A stretch of 64,000 bases of DNA from Litoditis marina (Eukaryota; Nematoda; Chromadorea; Rhabditida; Rhabditidae), in assembly GCA_964036275.1 (NCBI GenBank), contig OZ038437.1:12890638-12954637 (forward strand), written 5' to 3'. The translations under genes and the position numbers were made by a program. Within the stretch, counting starts at the first letter, position 1. Each line of letters opens with the position of its first letter. Below the pieces are notes generated by a model. The model was not told the DNA's origin and ran no database searches. It saw only the letters and a list, made by a program, of their open reading frames with translations. This document shows, in pieces, positions 51,953-62,597 of the stretch.

Positions 51953-53780
51953 TTACCATTATGTTTGTCCATCTACTTTCCAATTTCGCGCCTGCTACTT
52001 GCGTCACTTCTCCCTTTTGTCTTGTTCGAAACTTGTTTGACCTACAGATTACTGTAACTTTGAAAGAATTTACTCGTGGTTGCTGTTTTTAGGCTGTTTT
52101 CTCTAGAAAAACTTGGTTATTTTAACTTTTGACCTGAATTTGACAGTTTACTAGCTAAAATACCGGTAATGACCAACTTGCTTGAAGCATTTGTAACCTG
52201 AAATACCGGACGAATATAAACCCAATGCAATGAAGATTAGCTTGAAAACTTGCAGAAGTTTCCTGAAGTTTTTTTTTTGGAAAATAGTGCTCTTTGAAAA
52301 TCTCTGTTGCAGTTTTCTCACCAACAGGCTACAAAAAGATCACACTTGATTCACTTTTTGAACAAGTTGATGTTTTCTCTGAAGTCTTTTCCCTAACCAT
52401 TTTGTCTCACCTAGTTATAGTTCTCGTCATTTCCACCGAGACCTTGGCAGCGTGCCAATGGAACTTTGAATGTATTTCCTAGAAATAAAAGATTTTATGA
52501 AATCAATTTGCATCCAGGTACTGTAACAGAGGTAAACTGTCGCTCAGAAAAACTCTCAGTGTTTTGGAAAACAATAACATGGTTAAACGCCGCCTGCTCT
52601 GAAAAGCCGTTGCAACTTAAAATACCGGACTCGCCAATTTTGCAACTTAAAATACCGGAGTCAGTCAACTGTTTGAAATTCATGAGGAGATGCAGGCTAG
52701 TTCAACACCAATATTAGAGCCTGCATCTTCTCCGGTATTTTAAGCTGCCAGCGTTTTCACAGTGGAGATTTTGTTGGCACGTTGCCGAGGTCTCAGTAGG
52801 AATGATTGGAACTATATGATGTGTTGATAGTTCGACATTCACTTCATAAACACACGGCCGCGTTCAAACTACAAACACAGCATAAATAAGTACACTGACA
52901 GTTGCAGCCTGCCTTTGCTAACGATCTCTATCTAGGGTGGGGGGATGACGTATTGTATTGAATATTTGACCACGCCCCCTTTTGAATGCCTCCAGATTCA
53001 CACTCTCCCAATGGACTTCCATCCTTCTTCTCAAAGTGAAAGCACCATACTTTTTGTAAATCTCAAAACTTTCATGTTTGTAACACTAAATAATGAATGT
53101 GACTCCAGGTTTCTTGTTTAGTTTAACAAGTTGCTAATAGTTTGACATGATTTGTCTTTCTTGGCTCATACTCTGCTATAGTTTCAATTGTGGGCTGTAG
53201 ACTCTTTTACTGCCGTTTATTGGAATTAGAAGTTCGCAAAAACTTTTTCGTTCACCATCGCCACAATCATAACAAAGATGTATGCCAAACCTATGCTTTC
53301 TTTGAAAAACCTCACTGGTTTTTGTAGTTGTTTGCAAAGCGAAATTTTACTTCAGTTCTCACGTCTATTGGAGAGAGCACGTTTTCATTTGGAACTTTTG
53401 TTGCATGCATCTCAAATTCGATACTGAATAAAGTCGAATTAAGGGGGGGGGGGGCAGAAAGGAAAACTAGTTTAGGTACCCGGGGTACCTAAATACAACG
53501 TTGTGCGCGCCAAAACAGGCAAACACGTGTCAACCGTATGCAAATTAGGTTCGCCAGTTTGAATTAAAAGTTATACTTATCGGTTTCTCTTGATAAGCTC
53601 TTTCATATAAACTTTCTTTTCTGTTCCTCTTTAAGTGTCAAAGAGAATTTGTCATTTATACTGCTCAATGTATTTTCAACAATTGCCACTCTTCAATAAA
53701 ATTTAACTCAGTTATGCAAATTTACGCACTTTTACACAAATAAATATCAAAGTTTTTCATTATACAACTTTGTTTCCAGA

Positions 53781-53892
53781 ATGAATCTTACTAACAACGG
53801 AGTGAAGTTGGTCATTTTCGACAAGGACGGCACACTGGTCGACTTTCACAGAATGTGGCTCCCGTGGGCACATACCACCGTCGGACTGTGGG

Positions 53893-53932
<40 letters not shown>

Positions 53933-56900
53933 GCTCTCTTTTTTTCTCTCTCTCTCTCTCTCTCTTACTCGTTCTATCTTTCTCTATCTTTCCCTCAATG
54001 TCCTCTCTATCTCTCTCCCCTTCTCCCTATCTCTCTTTTCCAGTATCCTCTTCTCTCCGCCTTTCTTGCCCCTCTCTAGGGCTCCGAATACAAGTGACCA
54101 ATTTTGCTCTCGAAGAATATTGGACAACTGTTCTTTGTACATTGATCTTTGCAGTCTGGAGTCTGCCACCAATCGACCGGTCGGACCAGCCGTCTACAAG
54201 ACACTCGGAGTCTGCCCCGTCAACAGAAAGGTATAATCTTTTCCACTCCTACTGAGACTCCGACATTAGGATTCTAAAACTTCTAAGTTGTCTTCCACGC
54301 GTATCTGTAATCGGAAAGGTAGAGGATTTTAGCCCCTCACTCTCGTTCTCAGATACAATGAGTGTACGAGAGGATTTTAGATGAACTAAATTCTCAGCCT
54401 CACAACATCCTTCGAAAAGTTTGTAAGGTTACTGCAGAAGTCTCAGTAGGAATGGTGTGAACTATACAATTCACGAATATAAGTTTCTATGTGGTTCCCA
54501 TTCAAAACATGGATATTGATCATTTGTCCACTTGGAGCGATCAAACTCGATACACTGTTTTTCATTAAAGCAGCTCGTCTTTTTTTGAGTAGCGACCAAA
54601 TCTTTTCATATCTGAGTTACTTATTCAAGTTCAACAGTATTTGTTTATTTCTCACGGAGATCATCAGAGATATTCATCCTTTTCGAAAGATTATAGGCAG
54701 TGAACCTCTTTTCATTATCGAATATCGAGTTTTCATTACCTTTCTCACTCGTTCGGCTTCCCGCTTGATTTACTCTTTCAAGTTTGGCGCTTAGAACGGT
54801 AGATATCCCAAAATCAATCAACACCCATGTTTTGTCAGTGATTTCCAGTTGTGAACATCGTTGATTTCTTCCTCTCTGCTTCCCGCCTGATTCACTTATT
54901 CAAATTTCGCGCCCTTTCCGGGATATTTCGGGAGTGACGGGGGCGTTCGATTGTCATGTTGGTTAGGAATTCCGGGGAACTCAGAATTCAGAGATTTGCA
55001 ATGACACGATTCCTCATTATATTGCTCATATTACTTGACTATTCATTTCACTGTCAGTATAAAGAACAATGTCTTTGAATTTCTGAGCATTCTTCACGAG
55101 AAATTGATCTGCGCTTCAGAAAGATTTTATGCCAGCTTTTTCCACGCAATTTATAGCTCGTTTCCAAATAGTTATGAAGTCGTGGCGCTCAGAAGTGTTT
55201 CCGTTACTCATTGAACAATCCAAAAATGAAATCAGTTCTTACTTTGTGTACTCCACTTTTCGCTGTGTTCTACTTTTGAAACGTGGAGGCAGAGATTTTA
55301 CAACTATTGCAGTGTTGGCTCAGTCGTTAGCGTAGCAGAGTTCTGCCGTTTAGGTCGCAGGTTCGAGTCCGCTGTGGTGCATATTTTTTGTCATTCCCCA
55401 ATATATTACATTTTCATATTCATAGATGATTCCAAATCAACACTAGCTAGAATCAAGCAGAGATCAGTCAGTCATGAGAGACGCAGACATGGTTCTGTAG
55501 TTAACGTATATGATTAGGACTATACCAACTTCGCACCCAAGTTGAACTTGTACTTTTCAAAATATTCGTACGTCAGAATCGAATTCGGCTGGAGCTTATT
55601 CGAAAATGGGTTTGGGCGCGAAAACGACGTCATTCAAAATAATTGGCCGCCCGCCAACAACACGCGACTAGATTATTGGATTACGGTACACCGAGGGAGG
55701 ACGTGATTACACTGCCCAGTTGGTCACAAAATTGACCTATTTAGGCTAGGTTGCCACATGTTCACTCAAAAAGTCCACTAGAGAAAGTTAAATGCTTGAA
55801 TATAAACAACAGACTCTTAAACCAGACAAGGCATACTGGAAAATGTCATAATCTTGACCCGAACCTGCGTCTCTAGTTTTACGCACTATTTCGCAAAACT
55901 TTTCGGGTAAAAGAGAAAATTAAGGAAGATGGCAACCTACTCAATCAAATTGGCGTGACGATTTTCACTTGAGAAACCTAGTGTATTGCGTGACAATTCA
56001 AGTGTTCGTTTAGCAGATATTCACGTGAGAAACCACGTGTTTGTGTTATGTGAACTTAACGTGAAAAACACGCGTATTACGTGACAACTGTGGTATTTAC
56101 TTAGCAAATGCCGAAAAACAGCCCGAAACCCGTCATGTATATTCCATTAGAGCATCCCACTCATATGAAATTTGAGCCGAGTTTTTCGGCTACTCATCCG
56201 GTGTTTTGGGATGAGAACTGCACGAGGACGTGAAGGGATTATTAATGTATTCATTGTAGTTTGATCTCGAAACATGACATATTTTAAGACTTTTGATTAA
56301 CGAGATCAAACTACAAACACAGCGGAATAGAGCAACATACACCGTATATAGTCGTCGCCAAGAGAAAGGCGGGAGGGTACTGTATGTTTCACTTTTCGCT
56401 GTGTACGCACACATGCCTTCGATTCCAAAGCCTGCAGCTGTGTGCTCTAATAGCGCAGTGATTATCGCGCTGCTACGAACCTTTTGCTCGCAGGTTCGAT
56501 TCCGACGAGAAGTGAAATTTATAAATTTGGCACCCACTATAGGTTTGCTTGGACAGAGCGAATCATATACCAAGGAATATCCCGGAAATGCAATCTCAAC
56601 CTGCGTCTCCTCGAACACACGCTATTTCTCTGCTCTCACAGCCGAGGTACGGGTGTCGCGAAACAGTGTGCAAAACGAGAGACGCAGAATGGGAGTAACC
56701 TACAAGGATATTTCTGCATTGCACCGCTAAGCGGTTAAAACGGAAACGAAACTGAAATGGATGGAAAATGAAAAAAATGGAAACGATTCTAGTGATGTAG
56801 TATGGACCTAGCGGCGTAGCAATCCCTTCAATCTCACGAGAAGTTCATATGAGTTTCTCATGAGATACCTCATGAGCTACTCGTGAACTTTCAATGTTGT

Positions 56901-59900
56901 AGCATAGCAATCAATAGAATCTCATGAGAAGCTCATACGAATAGCTCATGAGGTATCTCATGAGATTTTCAAGGGATTGCTACGCCGCCTAATCAAAATG
57001 CGCTGAGCTAAAAAAAATTTTCTTTGTATTATCTTGGGGGGGGGGGGGGGGGGGGTGATATTTTCCAACTAGGATCAAATTTAGAAAAAGTCAAACTTCA
57101 ATTTTGTGTTCTTCGACCTCTCTTCCAATGATATCACTTTCCTCTTCATCATGTGTTTTTCATGTGAATTTTGTTCAACGCCCGTTTCTGAGTGAAATAT
57201 CTCCCGCGGGGATTGCATTTCGAAAATTGGGCGCGGTGCCAAATTCCGAATTCGTGAAAATCGAGGGACTAAAAGTAAAAAACATTTTCACTTCTACTTT
57301 TAAACTTTTACTGAACTTTCAATCATAGTTTTACTAAACAAAACTCACACACATGTTATCTAATGACGTTTTACGTGATATGTTCGTAGTGTTCGCCATT
57401 TGTTTTAACCTTATTCTCGCTTTTCAAATCTAGAAGTGGGAACTATAGAAACCTTTTTATCTATTTCTTTCAATCGACTTTTAAACTGTTAGTCAATTGC
57501 ACAGTCACGTGAAACATGTTGAACACAGCAGAAATCAGAACCGTGATATGACAAAGTGCACGATTTCTCATTAGAATACTAAGTTTACGTGACTATTCAA
57601 TTTACTTCTGGTCGATTTTATCAAGTTAGTTCGAAGAGAGGACAACTTCATTGCAATATCCTGAAGAGTATAGTTTGCATGCAACGTTGCTTTCTCAAAA
57701 CTCCACTTTTCCAATTGAAAATCGGACTTTTTCCTTTTTTGTCTAATTGTAGGTCTTCTAATCATAGACTGTTAAAGGGGAGGGGCGTGGAGAGTAGCCT
57801 CAATCTATTTCGATGAGGAAATGTGCTCCAGGGAGAAGTGTGTGACGTCATCACTTAGATTGTTTTGAGGGAGAAACAGAGAACATTCGTATGGGAAACA
57901 CCAAGATCAGAATTGGTTGTAAACCTGGGTAACTGTAGTTTGAGCTGTCTGTTTGTGGTCTGTTATTGTAGTTTGCCAATGGTCTTCTTGGTTTTACCTG
58001 AAAGAGTTGTTTTGGTGTCTTTGTTATACACCGTTTTCGGCAATTTTAACTTTTTCACAAGGTTCCGAAATTTGAACGACGCAGTTGCTTTTTTCACTCG
58101 ATAAAATGAGATTTGGCGGAAATTTGCATAAGGAAGTTTCTCGAGTAGACATTGAAGGAAGGGATTTTGACACTTTTTGCTTTGAATGGACTACACGTGT
58201 TAATCACGTGAGAAAATCTCGAACAGTATATAACAGTTTGGTCTGTTTTGCTCTGAAAAGTGGAAAAAAGTTAGAAGTTGTGGTTTATATGACACAGGAT
58301 TGGTCATCACCATAGAATAAGTGCATATTAATTGTCGTTTGATTCATGTAGTTCGATCTTTTATTTGCAGGTGACGATGGGGTCTTTGGCAGAAAAGACG
58401 TTGATTGGAATTCGTGCCGATGTTTCTACTACCATTCAGGTAGTCTGGGATTTTTTCATTTCAAAATTCCTGTTTTTCGTTTGTTAGTTTTCCATTTTCC
58501 ATATAAAAATTTCTATAACTATAGTATGAAAGTTTTCTATTTTCCAGACCTTTGACGTTCTCTAAGTGAAACAATCTTCATTTTTTCCTACTTTTTTCGA
58601 CATTTAAAAATTACTAAAACCGATGAAAAACTTTTTAAATTCAATTTCTTCATTTTAAAGGCATTCGGGGTTCCCTCGCACGAGGCCGAGGAAATTGTAA
58701 AACACGCTGTCCCCGAAGCAGCAAACGGAGAAACGGCCCCAGTGTGTGACCTCGTCACACTTTTCACGGAACTCAAGCAGATGGACATTAAAATTGCACT
58801 TTGTACCGCTGATAGCAGGTACGGACACGTTTATTTTTACGTGAAGTCACGTGGCTTACGTGTAATAAGCTTGAGGTTTACGGAACTCAATCAAACTGAC
58901 ATCAAATTTGCATCATGCACTTCAGACCACGACTGACACGTTGTTTCAAGTGCACTCATGTGTTTTAACGTGATATAGAGTTGCATCTGGTTCGTTTATG
59001 TGTCTACTTTCACGAGTACTTATAGTTTGTTTCACACTTTGAAAGGAGACCGGAACACAAATGGAGCAGAGGTTTTGTTTCGAGCTGCTTTAAACTTTAT
59101 TGAGATCAGAGATCATAAATAACTCGTAGTTTGATCGGTCCACGTGACATTCACATGACAATGCCGCGCGACACGCAACGCGTCCAATCAAAATTAGGAT
59201 ACAGCAGCTTTACGAGGAACCATGTTGCTCTCCGGTCTCCTTTAAACTCTCCCATTTTCCTACTTTACAACGTTCTAATTTCCAGACGTGCAACCGAGGA
59301 GCAGATGCGTATTCTGGGTATCCACGGGATGTTGGATGACGTGGTATGCGGAAACGACGTTGGCATCATCCCAAAACCGTCGCCCCATTGCGCGATGCAG
59401 ATATGCAAGAGGGTTGGCGTGCATCATACGGTAGGTATAGTCTTTTCCATTCTCACTGAGACTCCTACAGTATGCTTTTGAAACCTCTAAGTGGTCTTCC
59501 TCACCTTCTTGTGATCGGAGAGGGATAGGAGTTTTTTACCCTCTTCTCGTCCTCAGGCGGCGTAGCAATCTCCACAAAAGTTCATGAGATCACCTCGTGA
59601 GCTAATAGCACGAGCTTCTCATGAGATTCTATTGATCGCTATGCTACAACATTGAGAGCTCACGAGTAGCTCATGAGGTATCTCATGAGAAACTCATATG
59701 AACTTCTCATGAGGTTGGGCAGTTTGCTACGCCGCCAGGTACGACGAATGTACGAGAGGGCTATTGATGAACTGACTTTGCAGCGTCACAACAGCCTCCG
59801 GAAAGGTTGTAAAGTTACTGTAGGAGTCTTAGTAGGAATGGTGTAAACTATACACATGTTGGATTGAATTGCACCATAAATGGGGTACTGTTTGAAATAG

Positions 59901-61207
59901 TTTCTGTAAAACATTCCGATTAGATAACATGATTTAATTATGAAAAAACTGTGAAAGACAGTTATACTCTCTTGTTAACCGTGTGGAACACAAACGCAAG
60001 AAGAGAAGTGCACATTGTGATTTCTCCCTACTTTACGTCACTTTCGCTAAGCTCTAGAGGGGTTGATTAGGACGCCATAAAACTCCCAACGTCAGTTCGA
60101 ATCCCACATGAGACTCCATTTTTGCACACTTTTTTCTTCCCAGGAAGCAGTTATGGTCAGCAAACCTGAAAATCGATAACGGCAGTTCGAATCCCTATGG
60201 CGCAGACATTTGGCAAACAAAGTTTTTCCAGGAAGCTGTAATGGTTGGCGACACGACGGCTGATCTGAAAATGGGACGCGTCGCGGGTCTGCGGGCAAGC
60301 GTCGCGGTCCTCACGGGAGTAGGCAACAGGGACACACTGCGCGAGTACTCGGACTACTTTGTGAGTTACCTACGAAAATCTGGGATCAACGAAATTATGA
60401 TACTTTACGAAGTGTGCCGGGATTTCATGGTGGTATAGTCGCCATTTTCCTCATAAAAACAACCGAGGGTTCGATTGATTAAGCGATGCGGGGCGAGCGG
60501 TCGTTGATTATTTGCCAGCGGTTGAGAGAGTGTGTAGGTCAATGATACGCAGACTGGCTGGCCCCTCACCAAACCCCGTCCCATACGAAATCGATGGTAC
60601 GATGTCCACAACGGTTTGACAAATCCTATAGAATGAGCTCAAAATGTCAAGTTGGAAATCAAAAAGGTTTCTGACTAAAATCGCATGTCCAACACTATGA
60701 ACCTTAGGCTGAGGTGTTCAAACTGTGCTAAACAGCTAAACGGTAGATACTTCACATTTCTAGACTTACTGTAGTAATTCATACGATTCAGAAGATAAGG
60801 TTTTGGATCCCACGTTTTTAATCACGTTTTGTTCAGCGTACGTTCACTGTAGATTTTCACTTTATGATAAATCGGACATCATTTTTTCTATAATTCTGCA
60901 CGTGTGCCCACCCTGAATATCAGTCAAAGTTGCTCATTTGTTTACAACAATCTTTTATTTCTGTGATGTAGTGGTATTTCAAGCAATTTTATGCTCTGTT
61001 TTTTTATCTCGTTTAGCGCGCCTCGTTGTGCATCAAATAAAAATAAATAGATAAATAAATAACAGCAATAGTTTGAGAAAATCAATACGAAACAAAAATT
61101 TGGCTACTGTTATCGATTAAATTATTGATTGATTTCAGATTGATGACGTCTCTCACCTGCCTGTGCTGATCAGTGACAAAATGAACGAGGACACGAAGAG
61201 AGGCTGA
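53781..61207 (+). CDS. HAD-superfamily phosphatase (phosphoglycolate phosphatase-like)
   Basis: Seven exons: 53781-53887, 54155-54230, 58371-58439, 58661-58818, 59286-59430, 60232-60360, 61139-61207; 753 nt, 250 residues, in frame. ATG is one base after TTGTTTCCAG, consistent with trans-splicing. All four HAD motifs are present: motif I VIFDKDGT (nucleophile D14, acid/base D16), motif II LCTADS (T133), motif III lysine in IIPKPSP (K167) and motif IV VMVGDTTADLKMG (D192, D196). The alpha-helical segment between motifs I and II is a C1-type cap. The family hydrolyses small phosphorylated metabolites in the cytosol with Mg2+; the DKDGTLVDFHRMW start resembles a conserved subgroup of uncharacterised phosphatases in protists and nematodes. 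Exact substrate unknown. Intron 2 is 4.1 kb and rich in mobile elements; the exon 1/2 junction (53887/54155) is the least certain. Exon 4 donor and exon 6 acceptor are duplicated in the introns. Confidence 0.85.
53889..54060 (+). repeat. CT-rich microsatellite in HAD intron 1
   Basis: Starts within 6 bases of the exon 1 donor, as in the Nudix gene. Confidence 0.9.
54242..54464. mobile_element. family G element, copy 2
   Basis: CCACTCCTACTGAGACTCCG to TTACTGCAGAAGTCTCAGTAGGAATGG; starts 11 bases after HAD exon 2. Confidence 0.85.
54980..55065. mobile_element. family B element, partial
   Basis: AACTCAGAATTCAGAGATTTGCAATGACACGATTCCTCATTA to ACTTGACTATTCATTTCACT. Confidence 0.5.
55316..55383 (+). 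other. tRNA-like relic
   Basis: A-box-like TGGCTCAGTCGTTAGCG and B box GGTTCGAGTCC are 30 bases apart, but the T-stem and acceptor stem pair poorly, so it is not a working tRNA gene by inspection. Confidence 0.3.
56360..56530 (+). mobile_element. tRNA-derived element, copy 4
   Basis: GGTACTGTATGTTTCACTTTTCG, then A box TAGCGCAGTGATTATCG and B box GGTTCGATTCC, then GAAGTGAAATTTATAAATT. Plus-strand orientation; the tRNA-like part spans about 56436-56515. Confidence 0.75.
56810..56990. mobile_element. family F element, copy 3
   Basis: AGCGGCGTAGCAATCCC to GGGATTGCTACGCCGCC with inner CTCATGAG palindromes; a textbook copy. Confidence 0.85.
57036..57055. repeat. G20 homopolymer
   Basis: Twenty uninterrupted Gs. 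Similar but shorter G or C runs occur near 5686, 11173, 11295, 38896, 49038, 53443 and 63602. Confidence 0.95.
57491..57607. mobile_element. family B element, copy 6
   Basis: CAGTCACGTGAAACATGTTGAAC to TTTACGTGACTATTCAATTTAC. Confidence 0.8.
58876..58945 (+). repeat. decayed copy of the HAD exon 4 end
   Basis: TTTACGGAACTCAATCAAACTGACATCAAATTTGCATCATGCAC parallels exon 4 at 58766-58805 (CACGGAACTCAAGCAGATGG onward), and the following GACTGACACGTTG parallels the intron start GTACGGACACGTTT. Confidence 0.75.
59040..59245. repeat. family E repeat, copy 2
   Basis: AGGAGACCGGAACACAAATG to CATGTTGCTCTCCGGTCTCC; matches 32218-32443 closely. Confidence 0.85.
59442..59848. mobile_element. family G element, copy 3, with a family F element nested inside
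   Basis: Family G ends CCATTCTCACTGAGACTCCTACAGTA and TTACTGTAGGAGTCTTAGTAGGAATGG enclose a complete family F element (59555-59737). The other family G copies are 220-235 bp, so the extra length equals the inserted element. Confidence 0.85.
60085..60232 (+). repeat. tandem relics of the HAD exon 6 acceptor region
   Basis: TTCTTCCCAGGAAGCAGTTATGG at 60134 parallels the true acceptor TTTTTCCAGGAAGCTGTAATGG at 60224; CAGTTCGAATCCC occurs at 60092 and 60182. Two to three units of about 90 bp. Confidence 0.75.
60436..60629. repeat. family H repeat, copy 3
   Basis: AGTCGCCATTTTCCTCATAA to CACAACGGTTTGACAAATCCTA in the last HAD intron. A weaker fragment is at 63145-63200. Confidence 0.85.
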
Positions 61208-62597
61208 TCGTCGGCACCCTCTCGATTTTCCATACTCTCTCTCCCACTAATCTTCACTTACTCACAATGCCAAATGTACTGTAGCCAACAATTTTTCTGT
61301 GTTTCGTTTTTTCATGCCAACTTGGTGTGATGAATGCATGTAATGTGTAGTTTGCACTCTACTCTCCTGTAAGATCTCGATTATTGATTTTTATTGCTGT
61401 AGCTTGTATTTCGATCTCCACTAGGCGTCAATTTAGTGTTCCTTAACACCAATGTCATTATAGCAATACTGATCTCGAGGTACTAGTCATTGTACATATT
61501 TCGTGCTCTATTTTGAGACACGTGAACTAGAAGACGTTTTTCACGTGTTCTGACACGTTTTTAACGTGTTGAAATCACCTGGTTACTGTAACCTTTTGCT
61601 TATCACGTGGAAAACGTCTCATCGGTGCATTTCACATTTTAGTGAACTAAATGTTGACAACTAACCAAAATACTAGTCGAATGAATATTTTTGAAAAGGT
61701 GTTGATATATGTTATCGTCTCTAGAAAACTATATTGGTGACGGTTACAATAATATGGAGTTGTGTGGTTCAGGAAAAGGTTTGTCTCAGCACGAACTTTA
61801 GAAAAAAAGATAACATTCATAGCTAGAACATCAAAAAACGTCATACGTTTGCAGAAGATACGGTTTATGGGATTCTAATTTAAACATGGTTTTTGCTTGA
61901 GGGATGTGGTCAGTTGGTTTGGATCGGAATTTCGTTTTTTCGCGAAATTCGCCCACTCTTTAAAGTGTCACGTGAGATTTTTTTTACAAGAAGTGCAGTT
62001 TCAATCAATCATGGTAAAGTTCGGAAACGCGTGAATGAACGATTTACGTCCATTGAGCGCCGTTTTTCGTGTTTGAAAACGGTGAAAAGTTCATTTTACG
62101 TCGGATAAGTGAATTTGATTCCGGAGTTCTCTCATTTGAAGTCGTGTTATTGGGTCGAGCGGTGGCAGCTGAGGTGATTTTGCTGAATATTGATTATTCT
62201 GGTTTACCACTAACTTTTCATTAGCGTAATATTCGTATTTCATGAGCAACATGGGAGCATTTCACTGAAGATATTTACACTTTCTGACTCAAACTGTTGA
62301 ATTCAAGAAAGTCTTTTTTTAGAACTTCTGAGAGTTGATTGGTTTTCACATTGCTAAGCTAATATGTATTTGCCACAAATATTTCATTAAAGAAGGACGA
62401 TTATGTGGTCCGATCGCAACGGTTCAGTCCTTTAAACCGCAATACATTTTTCAATTGCAGTTTAAAGGACCGTTGAAACGAGATTGGTCCACAGTATCGT
62501 CCTTCTTTAACTATAATAAATATTCCTATATAAAGTTATTCAATTAATCATTTTCTCAACGTTTTCTTCAAGATGACACCTCTGAACCCTTCCAGAC
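61208..62597. other. intergenic interval, HAD gene to the gene at the right edge
   Basis: Contains ACGTG-rich sequence at 61515-61625 and a family A MITE at 62391-62511, which ends about 85 bases before the next start codon. Nothing else recognised. Confidence 0.5.
62391..62511. mobile_element. family A MITE, copy 10
   Basis: TTAAAGAAGGACGATTATGTGG to CACAGTATCGTCCTTCTTTAA; exact TTAA on both sides. Confidence 0.9.

Larger units (their letters stand above)
45718..53780. other. 8-kb interval without a supported gene
   Basis: Between two co-oriented genes. It holds long CT/GA and TA microsatellites (46836-49330, 51720-51950), families A, B, C and F elements, and several hairpins. 45900-46800, 49380-49700, 50100-51000 and 52000-53700 show no recognised feature. 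Reading frames of up to 304 codons here are microsatellite artefacts. Confidence 0.6.

Noticed and set aside
56293..56730. 145-codon open frame
   Set aside because: Covers a tRNA-derived element and a hairpin MITE in an intron; no supporting codon bias or splice sites.
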